From Eutreptiella sp. 'Long Island Sound 2002' (taxonomy: Eukaryota > Euglenozoa > Euglenophyceae > Eutreptiales > Eutreptiaceae): a stretch of DNA of 64,000 bases. Of this stretch, positions 48,315-59,452 are shown in pieces. How positions within the stretch are numbered: the first letter of the stretch is position 1; every line of letters starts with the position of its first letter. The notes under the pieces are model-generated. The model was not told the DNA's origin. It saw only the letters and a program-made list of their open reading frames with translations, and did not search any database. Position numbers and translations under genes: made by a program. The stretch covers positions 151,112,352-151,176,351 of the forward strand of contig OZ038381.1 of NCBI GenBank assembly GCA_964036045.1. Direction: 5' to 3'.

Positions 48315-49091
48315 TTACTTTCGCTGTCGACGTCGTCCCCTTGTTCCTCTTCTCGTCTTGCCCTGAAATTTCACTTCTTTCCTTGGCGTATTCGGACCTG
48401 CTTCCACTGCGCTGGGCGATGCTTTATCCTCGAACACAGCGCCCCGGGACACACTCTTCACGAACGACCGCAAAGGCATATCAGCAATAGACTGTACGAC
48501 GCGGGCCCGGCCTTCCGTCTCTATGTGTGTCAGCCCAGAAGTCAACCGATCAAGACCAATGCCCAATGCCGCCAACGCCTTCAGAACAGTTGCATCGTGA
48601 GGCGGCCTGGCATGGGCTCCATAGAGGCGCTGGTACTCTTTGTAGAAAAGTTGGTACTGTTCGTGCAGCAGGGAATCAACACAGCAGCTCTCCAGCACTA
48701 CTATAGCATACCGGTGCTCCTGCTCCACGCGCCGCAGCGCCGCAAAACTCCTAACATACTCAAAGGGGTAGTGATAACCCATTCCCAGATGAGAACTAGT
48801 CCCAGTGCTCCATGCACGATGTTGTTGCAGTCGTTCCCACTCAAAAGCCGTACAGGGTAGCGACGCACGGGCTCCAGGACAACGTACGTTAGGGAAAAGT
48901 TGACGAAGGCGATCAAGAACACAAAAAAGCAACATAGCAAAATGCAACCAGCAATCAAGGTCCATCGTGGACGCACTGCCAGCGAAACTCAGTGTTCGTA
49001 TGTGCCGATCACTCCCAGAAGGCTTCGAGACGTCACACTGTGCCAGAACTCGGACAAAAACTTCTCGCGGTTCACCAAGTATGTCCACCAT
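48315..49091 (-). CDS. Gag-like protein of element C (258 residues)
   Basis: An intact frame from ATG (49089-49091) to stop. The N-terminal third is mixed, with a hydrophobic stretch LHFAMLLFCVLDRLRQLF. The centre is helical (RVEQEHRYAIVVLESCCVDS, LKALAALG) and the end is very basic (KTRRGTRGRRRQRK). The centre lines up with the element A protein: EHR, then VLE, then a Leu-Leu-x-E pair, an ALxALG block and E-x-ARV. The position directly behind the 5' LTR and a nucleic-acid-binding tail fit a Gag; there is no zinc knuckle. Whether this is a Gag or another accessory protein is not settled by sequence alone. Confidence 0.65.
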   Translation of the reverse strand: MVDILGEPREVFVRVLAQCDVSKPSGSDRHIRTLSFAGSASTMDLDCWLHFAMLLFCVLDRLRQLFPNVRCPGARASLPCTAFEWERLQQHRAWSTGTSSHLGMGYHYPFEYVRSFAALRRVEQEHRYAIVVLESCCVDSLLHEQYQLFYKEYQRLYGAHARPPHDATVLKALAALGIGLDRLTSGLTHIETEGRARVVQSIADMPLRSFVKSVSRGAVFEDKASPSAVEAGPNTPRKEVKFQGKTRRGTRGRRRQRK

Positions 49092-49129
49092 CTCGTTGCC
49101 AGGAAATCACGGAAATCGAATTACAGGAT

Positions 49130-49401
49130 TGTAATGGGATTACCTAGAGTGACTATTTTCCCCGTGGAATGTTTCCTGGTGTAGGCACAAACCTTCAGCT
49201 TCTCGATCCCATTCCAAATCCGTGATCACATGCAATCCCAAGAAACATCGGAACCATTACGAAATTTCATCCTGTAATTCTGTGACAAAACACAATATTT
49301 TTATAATAAAATTCCATTGCGATTCAATGCGAATCACATTCACAAATCACAGATTAAATGCGCATGCGCTGTGATGCACACCTGTGCTGAGTTCCATTAC
49401 A
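49130..49401 (-). repeat. 5' LTR of element C
   Basis: 272 bp, partner of 46558-46829. Confidence 0.9.
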
Positions 49402-49957
49402 CTTCAAGGTTGGTGACCTTGTTTTGGTACACCATTCACGCCTACCCTCCTGGCCACGTAACTGCCTACAAGACCCTTACTTTGGACCCTATCGTATCAT
49501 CAGGATAGATGGATCCAGGATCCATGTCAGGTGCAGTCCACGTCTAGGTGGTGAACTGCTGTGTGCACCTAAGCAGTTGAGGCACTATCACTCCCCTGAC
49601 GACTTGTCTTGGGATGAGTGGCGCCTCAGCGACAGTGAGATTGAACGTATAGACCTAGAGAACGCTGCCAGTCCAGAGGAGGCAGACAAACTCGAAGAGA
49701 TGACTGCCGATGAGATGGCAGTCGGTGGTTACTACGTGGTTGCAGGTATTGCTCGCCACGAGTATAAACAGGGCTGGAAATTTCTAACCCTGTGGGATGG
49801 CTATTGGTTGTCTGAGGCGACCTGGGAACCTATGTCAGCCTTCATACAACCAGATGGGAGTATCAACCCCATCTTCCGCACTTACCTCGTTGAGAACAAC
49901 GAGGGGCAGCTCCTAACCCGTGCTGAGACTATGTCCCAGCGTAAGAAGCGGAACTAA
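49402..49957 (+). pseudogene. Ty3/gypsy integrase GPY/F domain and chromodomain, part 2
   Basis: Continues the integrase frame after the duplicated cttc: FKVGDLVLVHHSRLP, then the GPY/F motif DPYFGPYRIIRID. An acidic linker follows, then a chromodomain-like stretch GGYYVVAGIARHEYKQGW, FLTLWDGYWLSEATWEPMSA and a basic end (SQRKKRN) before the stop at 49955-49957. Chromodomains of chromoviruses bind histone marks and steer integration. Both halves appear undamaged apart from the element C insertion. Confidence 0.85.
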
Positions 49958-51745
49958 TCTCCGTGTGTCAGTCTACTGACAGGTGCAGTGAGCACTCTTC
50001 TGCAAACGTACCTGTGTATGGGTGTAAGAGCAGTTGTCACAGCTGCCCCGCATTGCATCGCAGGACAGGACCGTTAGCCCCCCGTGACAACCACTCCCTG
50101 GCCGAAGGCCATTGGTTTTTTCACACAGTACTGCTTACTGAGCACTGCACTGACCCTGTCTGTGCCCTGCAGACCCATGCCTATGGTTTCCAGCGTGAGC
50201 CAGGTGGCCGCTTATCATGATTGCAGCCACCCAGCGAGTGTGTGCCTTGTTGACCATGTGTTGCATGGGTACTGCCCTAATGTAATGACCTTGGTGAGCC
50301 AACGAAGAACGGTGGCTTCCTACACCAGGGAAGAATGACAAGCAAGGTGTTATGAGGCAAGGTGTGTCTTCCCTCCTTGGGGACAAGCGAGCCCACAGTT
50401 AAAACCCCTGACTGGTCCAGACCCATGGGGTTCTACCCTTCCTTACAGGGTTTACCATACCCCTAAGTGTGCTACGTATGTCTGTATGTGTCTCACTTCT
50501 CTCCCCAGCGTGGCTCCCGGAGACCGGGCTTCGCTGACGTCGGACCGAAGGTCCTAATCAGGTACTATTACCACTCCTATGGCGCCCAGTTTCTGTGCTG
50601 GCGCCTATCCTTGGGGTAGGACGGCAAAGCCCTACCTACTAAGAGCGGAGGTGTGGCCAAGTGTGCTAAGGGCATACAAAACGCCCATTTTTGCTACAGG
50701 CCAAAAGCTAACGCACTCCCCTGTCCACGAGGAAAAGCACGCGGGACAGGAGACACCACTACACTACACTCACTAACGCCAGCACCGGCCTTCGAAGGCA
50801 GGGTGAGCACTCATCACTTGCACTCACCTCATGCCAGGCCTGCTGACCCTAACCCCTACACACGCTACTGGGTGCTGCTATCGAAGTTCACTCAGGCCCT
50901 AATGGCCCTCTTGTGAAGAAGACAAGAGAACACAGCGCTCCTAAGCAGCTTTGGCCTAACAGGGGACGCCACAACGCGTTTCCCCTGCTAGGGCTTGGAG
51001 GGAAGGGGTGATCTCGTTGCGTGCACAGCGCAGATGTCGTTGAGGTTGAACTGCCCTCGCCAGTACTGGCTGAGGCACAGTAATTTGATTTGTGATCAGC
51101 GCCCCTGTTTTGCTCGGGCAGAAAAATGGATAGCCGCCGAAGGCAGCTGCTGCGTGCACCAATCACCCTTAACCTCTCCCACCTGTACAACAGAGGCAAA
51201 TGAAGGGGTGTTTGCGGCGGAGGAACCAAGCCACACTCCAGGTATTATACCCTTCTGAGTGTGACCTATAATACACTGTCCGCAAACACGCTGACGGATC
51301 AGCTCCCCTGTCAAGCAAGCAAGCTTTAAGAGACTCCTCAGGTTCTCTTAAAGAACGTACCGAGGAGCATCTAGGTAACCTAAACAAGGTTTACCGTGCG
51401 CAATTCGCGTGGCCTACCCTTTAATGCATCATGTGCACGCAGGGAAGGGAGGCTGAACCACTGACTCAACGAGGAGGTGAGCTCCTCCTGGGCTAACCTA
51501 CCTTACTCACCATGCATCGTGTGAATGCCGATTTGAAACGAACACAAAACAAGCTTAAGCGTTTTAAGCAACCCTACTTTAACGCCACGACCACACACGA
51601 ACAAACGCTTTCTTTACTTACCTGTGAAGATGAAAACAAGGGTGAATTTGGGATACGGGTAAAGCGTCACAGCGTGTGGATGCCTCGATTGGGCACATGC
51701 ATCGCGAGCACAGCGCATATTCTAACCCTACGTGCGCTGCGCACT
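49958..51745. other. Gypsy element 3' region, no gene
   Basis: Follows the integrase stop and ends where the 1.6-kb repeat starts. Short inverted segments (for example 'ctttaagagactcctcaggt' with 'tctcttaaag') are visible at 51325-51355. It may include the element's own LTR sequence, but I see no paired copy. Confidence 0.4.
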
Positions 51746-53353
51746 CCATTCGCATCACATACCTTTCATTCCTGTTTTTACCTGTGCAGGGCACGAGAGA
51801 AGAACACCCGACCCCCCAACGAGCACAGCGTTGACAACCCTAACGTTTTGACAAAACAACCAACACGAACGCAATGCGTGAGTGTGAGGTGACAATGACA
51901 TACCTGAGAGATGGGTTGTTGACCTGCTCTGTGGTGTGGGCTGAATTTGAATATTTGACTCTGAAGTTTATAAAATTTTTGATGCAACTGTGCAAAAATT
52001 TCCTTTAAAACTTTAAAAACTACGGCTCATACCTTCTTTTCCAAAAGCCGTTTACGCTTGCGCAACCCTTTTCTTGGAGTCCGCTTCCTTTGCGCTTGTC
52101 TGCGACTGTGAGTTATGTGTAAAAATGACGATTTCCCGCGTGGTTTCGTCGATTTTTAACGATTTCACTTGCTAAATCGCAACCCCTTCCGCTAAACCGC
52201 ACGAATCACTCCCTGCTGGTTACATTTTCTATTTTTTCCAGCTCCTGGGGGTTTGTGTCCTCCATTGGGAGTATTGCTCCGCCGTGGCCCTTGGTCGGGA
52301 CGTATACTAAAACGCTGTTTATACAGCGACAGCCGTCCGCATTAGAGCGTTCGACTGTACCCTAGTGGACACTCTTCCCACTACCCCCAAACTTTTTCCA
52401 AAAGTTTTCGTCGCACGCCGGCGACTTTTGAGGAATGCCCCTTCGAACAGACATCATTCACGGTACATTACACTTTTTTTCAAGGGTACCTACAGTGTGA
52501 TAGGCTTCAATGAAGTGATGAGGATGTTTTTGGTAAGTTTAATGCATTTTCTGGGGCAATTTTGGGATTATTTGAGCCTTTTTCCTTGGTCCTACTAGCT
52601 TGATCAACTAGTACTCTAGGGGGGAGTAAGAAAAAGTCACTGCCATGTCTTTCTTGGAGGGCTTGATCCAGGCCAAGAGGGCTTGATCCAGGCCAAGCCC
52701 CCCTTAAAACCCTTTTGCTGATGCTAAGACAAACTTAAGTGTTTTTGTCTCTCTTTTGTTGCCTAAAGTACACTTTCTCAAAGTAACTAGGGTTGTGACC
52801 TTAGCCCCCCATGAAGTTCACCCCTACCACTCAACTGAGCGGAGGTACCTTCCTTCATGGAGAATATACCGAAATAAAACAGGCATTTCATGCTTTAGGC
52901 CTTGGAGGTTAAGCCTAGTGGTCTCCCACCCCAAGACCCCTATACTCAATTGTTTCCACCACTTATTGTGGTCCTACTTTGTAACTGTTTCTGAATTCAG
53001 TTGCTTGGCCAAGTCATTTTCTGTGTGGTCCTGACATCTATGCCCCTCAGTCCTAACCAGCACCGTTTCACCCAAAAGAGTGCACATGAAGTGCCTAGTG
53101 CAACCTCTGAGGCAAGAGTCAGACCAATTTTCATATAAAATCTTTTGTATTAACCATTTGTGATTGAATCTATGTGTATATACCTGCTTTGTCTATCTGC
53201 AGCCCTTCTGTGTTACACTGGATTCCAAAACCAATCATTGATTCGATCCACATCCTCTTATTGCTCTACTTGCTGCTTTGGTTTGGGTTTTCAACTACAA
53301 AACCTGCAGGACATCATCAAAATATCTAGGGCATAAAGCAAGGACATCTTTCT
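51746..53353. repeat. 1.6-kb direct repeat, right copy
   Basis: Partner of 44656-46263. After 53353 the sequence ('cccggcagccggac') is unrelated to what follows the left copy and to the missing part of DNA element copy 2. Confidence 0.9.
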
Positions 53354-53856
53354 CCCGGCAGCCGGACAGGAGACGATCACCATATAGGTCTCCCGAGCGA
53401 TCATCGAGCGATTTTGTGGTCCCATCGGGTATTGTTTACATATTTCGAAATGCGACATTCTCAGTTATATAAATTAGAAGCATGTGTGTCACAAACCTTT
53501 TTGGTTGAAAACACCTTTTTGCCAGGAGAGCAATTTGTGCGGGCGGCAAAAGCAGGAATGCACGCGTGCAAGTTGGGAGACCGTGGATGAGGTTGTTCAG
53601 CAGTGTGTATTGCAAAGACTGCACTCTGTAACTTCTAGTGTGTTAAGTCCAATTTACAGACCTGAGTTCTTACCAGTGAAAATGACCGAAACATCAAGAA
53701 AACACATTTTGTGTGTAACCGGTGGTGCAATGTACTTGATTTCAGATCGCTTTAAGTGTTTTTCAATCTTCCGACCACAAGCAACTGACAATCAAGTACA
53801 TTCTTTGAAGAGGTCGAATTGAAGTCCTGGCTCTCTTGAACGAAAAAACAAAGGCT

Positions 53857-53905
53857 GCTTGGCGCGCTTGGAGCGGGGCATGCCCCGCGTCCAAGCGCGC
53901 CAAGC
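53857..53905. other. Near-perfect 49-bp GC-rich palindrome
   Basis: The left arm gcttggcgcgcttgga pairs with the right arm tccaagcgcgccaagc. The centre gcggggcatgccccgc is itself palindromic, so nearly the whole stretch can form one hairpin or cruciform. Confidence 0.9.
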
Positions 53906-54111
53906 GGCTTCATAGGCCTCCTTTTTGGTTTTTGGTGCCTTTTTGAGCATGTTTCGCCACGAATTGTCTGTTATAAAACTATATCTACAGACTTCAAGCA
54001 TACACTTTACGTGCTATACCCACGCTTGTACCTAGTGCAACTTCACCCTTGCTTGTTGCTTATGCGCAAGCCCAGAGGAGAGGCCTGTCTGAGACCAAAC
54101 GATGAAAGGAT

Positions 54112-54164
54112 ATGCTAGGCTTGGTGGGGGGGGCGCGTAGCGTCCCGGCAACCAAGCCTAGCCA
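54112..54164. other. Hairpin with G-run loop
   Basis: gctaggcttggt at 54114 pairs with accaagcctagc ending at 54162; the loop contains a run of eight or nine G and ggcgcgtagcgtcccggc. Confidence 0.8.
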
Positions 54165-55125
54165 TGTAACATGCATCAAACCTATCTTTTTTTCTTAGAA
54201 TTAATTAATGTATGAAGTAACCATGCCGATACATATGTAAAGGGGTCGCATACTTCAATGTTGCCTTCATTTTCTTCATCTTCTTCATCTAGATAAAATT
54301 TTTCATCCTTAGTGTCAGTTTTACACTTTAAACCATCTTGCTGGCTAACTAGAGCCACATACATGCATACAAAAGAATTGCTTCTATTCACGAAGGTTAC
54401 AATTGTCTAGGGCTGCCTTTCTAATCTATGCTTCTGAGCTGGGACTCAGCTTTGATGCATTCGCCTGATTACGCTAGTAGGTAGGCTATACCTCGTTTAG
54501 ATGGTGTTGCATGCATTGTGAGCATGGACTCTTTTTTTATAACTGTACCCCTAGGCTTGGCTACAAAATCCTTCATGGTTCCACCGAGAATGATTCGAGC
54601 CTGCTTCTTGCCTTCCGCCCTCCCTTGTTCTCCCCCCGATAACACTTGCGCAAATCCCAGTGCTGGTTGCACGCGCGACCCAGCACGAGCTGTGCACGAA
54701 TGGCCACTCGGATGGCCACACACCCCGCAGAAGACCGCGCCCCACGAAGGGGTTGATTGCCTTACTATATTCAAAGAAAAAGCAGAAAGGACTTGACAAG
54801 AATCTGGCGGAAGCAAGGTGGCAAATCCTTCAGTCTTTTTATTGTATTTGATAATCCTCCACCACAGAAATCCCGATCACAACTTCCATGGCGGAATTGA
54901 CATCGTTGAAGGCATGAAATAGTTGCTGTTGCAATCCCCTTTTAATTTCTCTTTTCGGGCTGGCTGGCACGTCACGATTATGAGCTGTTTCAGAACTTCG
55001 ACGAGGGCAGCAACTCCCAAAACTTAATTTTGCCTTGGTTGGACGACCAAAGTTATGCACACACCCTGGAACGAGTTGAATTGCTGGGCTTGGGGGGGAA
55101 ATTCTCCTGTTCTTCTGTTCTGCAG

Positions 55126-55468
55126 CATACATGTCCTTCGACAAGCGATTGTCCCATACATGATCCGTTTCAAGGAGGAGCTTGTTATACCTCCTCCCAA
55201 AGGTCACGACAAGACCCAACACAACCAATTACACCACCACCGCAAGAAGCCCTCCATCCATGTTGTTGGTCAGGAGTGTGACAACGTCATCCTGCTTTCC
55301 CGTGATGAATACGATGAAAACGACAAGTTTCGCACATACATCGATTCATACGACGTTCTAACCCATCAGCGACGTGAGTTGTATGCACACGAATCTACGC
55401 TGAAAATCGTGAGTGCCTCAGTGAATCCTCAGCGCACGGTGTTGGCGTTCACGGCGAAGAAATCAAAA
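55126..55468 (+). CDS. GSAP/pigeon-like N-terminal exon
   Basis: It follows a strong acceptor (ctgttcttctgttctgcag) and runs 114 codons plus one leading base to donor AAA|GTGATT. The peptide starts IHVLRQAIVPYMIRFKEELV. A low-complexity His/Lys stretch follows, then NVILLSRDEYDENDKF, SYDVLTHQRRELYAHE and LKIVSASVNPQRTVLAFTAK. The order (beta strand, YD-x-T-Q-ELL, L-V-S-SVN-RT-LA) matches the start of the beta-propeller-like N-terminal domain of gamma-secretase-activating protein. It enters mid-codon, so at least one exon lies upstream. Identification is by memory of the family pattern only. Confidence 0.55.
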
Positions 55469-56771
55469 GTGATTGGGGATCATCACGACGTTGCTGCGTC
55501 GTCACCAGGCAGCCAGCCGGTACCCCCTGGCTCTTGACTCTCAGCGATATCCCAACGATACGCTGCTCCTGTGGTTTGGTGGTTGAAATATTAGTTGGAA
55601 ACCCCAACAGCGGTACAAACAAATCTTTTCTTTGAGAAACAAGACAGGCCGGCTTCACCACGCAGGGTCCTAAAACAGTCCTGAACACCTGAACGTTCTG
55701 GCTATGAGTGCACAAGAGCAGACGGGAGTAGGCTTCGGGCCACGAATGACGGATGGTATTCCCTTTGTTTGTGCAGTTGCCCCAAATCGAAACCGTGCTA
55801 CAAAGCAGTAGACGAGGTCTGTAGGCTCTGCCCTTGTTGCCCGTCCGCTCTCTGCACATTAAACCTTGGGTCGACTCTGACGGCTCTAGGCTCTTCGCAA
55901 GGCCTGCAGATGCCTACCAGGCAGACAACCCGGATGGAGCGTTGTTTCGCCCCCTTCCTGTACAATAGTGGTTCATTTGATTGATTCATAGTCTTCCCTC
56001 AGGATCTTTCTGTGACATGGAGACAAAAAACACACCATGCACTAACACCAGGGTCACGAGTTGAGTATCCTCCCCGAATCGACCCCAAAGGAGATTTCGT
56101 GGGAGAATCACTGGTTCGTTATGCAGGAAGTCAAATGTATTGAGAGCAATGGTTCTCGTTGAGATAGTGATTTAAGTACTCCTCGAGCGCAAGCAGAATC
56201 CTGTGATCGATCAGCCCATCTCTGGCGAGCTTCTTCAAGCTCAGTTAGTGAGGTTCACGTTTGACTTTAAGATGGGCCCTAACAGTTCGAGAAGAAAATT
56301 GGCTGGCGAAGTGGGTTGAGGCCCGAGCATGTCCACCCAGAAACGGCGGCACAGACCGTCATCCAGCGAACTGTGGGGCGCCACCATCCCGTGTCGCGGT
56401 GGGTTTCCCAGTACGGTGGCTTCACCCAGAGCCGCGAGGAGGTGACCTGACGAAAGAAACTGGCGGGTAGTGCTCGCGTGACAGAATTGTACGAGGCCTT
56501 TCGATCCAGGCACACCGCCGGTAGGTTGGCACAAGAACGGAGACTGCTCATGTCGTCGGTCACCGGCTCCCCCAGGGCCAAGCTTCGACCCTCAGACGAG
56601 GCCTGTTCCGGCCGCGGGTCATGGTTCTTGTTTTTCGCAACCAACACTGTTTTCGGATCTTGTTTCTGGAATTCCCCCCTTCTGCTTTTCACTCCTTGTC
56701 CAAGCACTGCCTGGGCCAAGCACAGCGACCAGTTACCATGCTGTTTTGGGAAGATTTTTTGCTGTCCCCAG
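55469..56771. other. Probable intron or spacer
   Basis: No exon that keeps phase with 55126-55468 was found here. Frames at 56241-56822 look composition-driven. Confidence 0.35.
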
Positions 56772-56966
56772 GTCATCATGTCGCTACATGGGAATGTCAA
56801 AAGAGTGCAATTGAAAGCATAGCCTGTTCCTGTGGTGAATCAGTGATGGACTTTTTTCCACAATATTGGTCGCACGATGTCTCACGAATTACACAGCAGA
56901 TTGTCTGGTGGTGTACATGGGTGTCTTTTGACACCGTCAATACCGTGTGGTGTGAACAATGTGGTG
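56772..56966 (+). CDS. Candidate exon with Trp/Cys-rich peptide
   Basis: Acceptor ttttttgctgtccccag and donor TGTG|GTGAGT are both strong. The frame reads HHVATWECQKSAIESIACSC, then FFPQYWSHDVSRITQQIVWW and CTWVSFDTVNTVWCEQC. The W-x-x-W-V-S-FD arrangement could correspond to the conserved Trp-rich segment of GSAP-like proteins. However, the phase does not follow directly from 55468, so an intervening exon would be needed. Confidence 0.35.
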
Positions 56967-56989
56967 AGTCAATTTGTGGTGCTTGAAGG

Positions 56990-58240
56990 GAACTTGGTCG
57001 CTTTCCAACGCAGGTGGGCCATTCACACTGTGTGGTCGCAGGCAGAGGCGCGGAGTGCAGGAGTGCAGGAGGAGAACTATGTGTCATATCTGGCCGAGAC
57101 GCTTCCCAACCGCTTGTATTTTGACCTGAACATCCGCAGACCCCAAGTGAGCCAAAGGTGCGCGCCTGTGCCTGTCCTGGCCGGGCATCCTACCTACAGG
57201 CACGCTTGGGGGGGCACAGAGGCAATGGTAACGTGCCCTGGGACCTGGTTGCACCCAATTTTGGCACCGCGCACATGCGTTGCGGCGCAGCACAGATTGA
57301 GCTGCTCAACAGGATCCATTTGTGATTTCTGTGGCGCCCCATCTCTTCTGCATCTAGACACATCTAGACACCTTGCCTCCAGACGAAAGGAGGGAAAAAC
57401 TAATCAATCAAAAAGTGTGTGTGTGTGTTTGGTTTGGTTGCAGCGCTTTTTCACAAAGACAGTCCTGACAAACCACGACGGTTGCTGTGCGGGGAACCAA
57501 GTAGAGGCCAAAAGCAAATGCCGACTATCCTCCAGAATATCATGTTGAGGTGGAACTTGTGCTGAAACAGAACGGCAAAATAGGGCCTGAAGCCAAACAA
57601 GTTGAAAGGTTGAGGGGGAAGGGGGAATGGTCGAATCACGGGAAGTTTGTGCGTGTGTGAATTGACACCACATCTGTCTCTCTTCATTTTGTGTACTGTA
57701 CTGCCTGTAGAGGCGTTGGTGCCTCATGCAGGAACCTGCGGGCCCTCGCTGCTTCAGTCGCTCTTCTCTTTCTCGGTTGTCTGCAGTCTGTTGAATCCCT
57801 CAGCCTGCAGATGCATGTGGTGATGCTGTTTGCATCTGCCTGCTGCGTGTCGCTAAGTGCATTTGAGGATAACCAGGCACTGCCACATGGGAGGGGGGTC
57901 TGTCTGCCTTTAACTATAAAGAATATCCGCCACTTCCAGGTGGCTATTGTTGTTGTTTGCAGCCTGACAAGGCAACGACTCTCGGACAACCGCTTTGTTG
58001 CTCTGTTCGCTTGCGTGTGTTCTGGCAGGGTGTGTGGTGGCTTTGCGCGTTTGTGCTGCGCGGGCGGCATGAGGGCTCACGTCTCGTTTGTGCAGAATCC
58101 AGTTCTTGAATGAAAGCAAACCTGGGAAGCACAACTCTTCATTTCTGTTCTTCTTGGACAAGGAGCGCATAGAGTTGTACACCATCAGGTGCTGCGTTGC
58201 AGGCAGGTTGGTGGGTGGTTACCAGCCAAATGAACCAAGC
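56990..58240 (+). other. Region with weak exon candidates
   Basis: Three plus-strand segments have protein-like composition: about 57060-57135 (NYVSYLAETLPNRLYFDLNI), about 57518-57605 (ADYPPEYHVEVELVLKQNGK) and about 58100-58190 (IQFLNESKPGKHNSSFLFFL). Pyrimidine tracts with AG and GT signals are nearby, but phases could not be chained with confidence. They may be further exons of the GSAP-like gene. Confidence 0.3.
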
Positions 58241-58671
58241 GATTTTTCCCAGCAGTGCTATGTCAACAGAGGTCCACCGGGGGGTGCACCACATGCAACC
58301 GTGGTCGAAACCAGAATGGGATGTGGGACCCTTCATCCCAGAGAAAGCAGCCCGCCAGATAGGTGGCCCGTCAGCCAGAGAACCGAGAATCAGTCAGGTC
58401 ACGACGTGCTCTTACAGCGGAGGGGGGAAATTGAAGTCGCCCTTGGACCAAGTTATACAATGCAAAGAAAAAACGTTGCCTGACAGTCAAGAGGTGTTGT
58501 TGCTTTATGGTTGAGGAGGGTTGCATGCGTTTTCTTACAATTTTTCAGCAATTTTCCGCAATTCATTCATCGCAATTGGATTGGACAGTTCATGATTGCA
58601 ATTCATCCCCCTTCCCCTTTGCTCACACCAACACCAAGACAAAAGTAGTGACACACCTAACTTGCAGCATA

Positions 58672-58760
58672 CCCCCCCCCCCTTGCGCAAGCACGGCCTT
58701 GTCTAAGCACGAAGACCCCGTGTGACCGTTGTTTTGATGGGTTTTTCTGACCACGGTTTT
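58672..58760. mobile_element. Short MITE-like repeat, copy 1
   Basis: C run, then 'ttgcgcaagcacggccttgt', 'ctaagcacg', 'gaccccgtgtgaccgttgtt', and 'tttctgaccacgg'. A second copy, with a complete inverted end, lies at 60985-61082. Confidence 0.6.
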
Positions 58761-58913
58761 TATGGTCAGAAATTCATTTCGTGATTGCGCGCTGATTGTA
58801 CAGGGAAAGAAGGGCTGGGTCATGTTTGTGATGGTTCCTCTTGCTCACAACAACATTCTGATTGGTACTGCAACCCAATGGTAATTGTTTTGCTGTGGTT
58901 TTTAGCCATGAAA

Positions 58914-59250
58914 AATGTTGCTATTGCTGGCTTGGGTGTCACATACATCCGATCCACTGGTGGGCATGCACCTGCCACCATCGTTGGTCCTTCTACGCAT
59001 GGAGATGACTTCATTCATTTGAAGTACATGAGGAATGGGCATGAGCTTGAGCATCATGCACCTTTTGATCGCGTCCTCTTCCCAATTCGCAGCCCATCCC
59101 CATCACCATCAGAGGCAGGTTCGGAGGCCTCACCAACACGAGGGCAGTCACCAATGCGTACGGCTTCCCCTCCGGGCGTGCCAGCCCTGCCCCACCTACT
59201 CCTTTGCCTGTCGGCTGGGAGCTTGCCACCACGGCTGCCGGCATCCCGTA
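58914..59250 (+). CDS. Candidate exon, unknown protein with Ser/Pro-rich tail
   Basis: The frame reads VAIAGLGVTYIRSTGGHAPA, TIVGPSTHGDDFIHLKYMRN, then GHELEHHAPFDRVLFPI. A run of SPSPS and PTRGQSPMRTASPPG follows. The first 60 residues look like a small beta-barrel (Tudor/SH3-like) fold: strand-rich, with G-x-A-T-I-V-G-P and D-F-I-H-L-K-Y. Such domains occur in transposon proteins; function unknown. Confidence 0.35.
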
Positions 59251-59452
59251 CTCCATTGACCACAACCGAGGAATGTTTGTATGGTGTGGATGGTGCCCCT
59301 TCACACATGCATGCATCAGTTTCCAAGTTAATGCGCAAGAGGGGAGCGCCATTATATGGGGGAGCCTTAAGCGCAGTGCGCGCGCAGTGCAACTATTTGG
59401 GCGTCTGGCCGTACTAGAGACCCATATTTTGTGATACTAGGGGCCCCTAGGG

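Larger units (their letters stand above)
46558..49401 (-). mobile_element. LTR retrotransposon C (2.84 kb, 272-bp LTRs)
   Basis: LTRs at 46558-46829 and 49130-49401 are both 272 bp with a few substitutions. They run TGTAAT...ATTACA and are flanked by cttc at 46554-46557 and 49402-49405. A purine run (gtgaggggag) precedes the left LTR on the minus strand, so the element reads right to left. It carries a single Gag-like gene starting about 40 bp inside the 5' LTR and about 1.5 kb of non-coding sequence. It has split a chromodomain gypsy integrase. Confidence 0.88.
53354..55125. other. No firm gene
   Basis: Two hairpins (53857-53905, 54112-54164) and scattered short frames. A minus-strand frame at 54182-54391 has an acidic stretch (DEKFYLDEEDEENEGN) but no start or splice context I trust. 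Confidence 0.4.
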
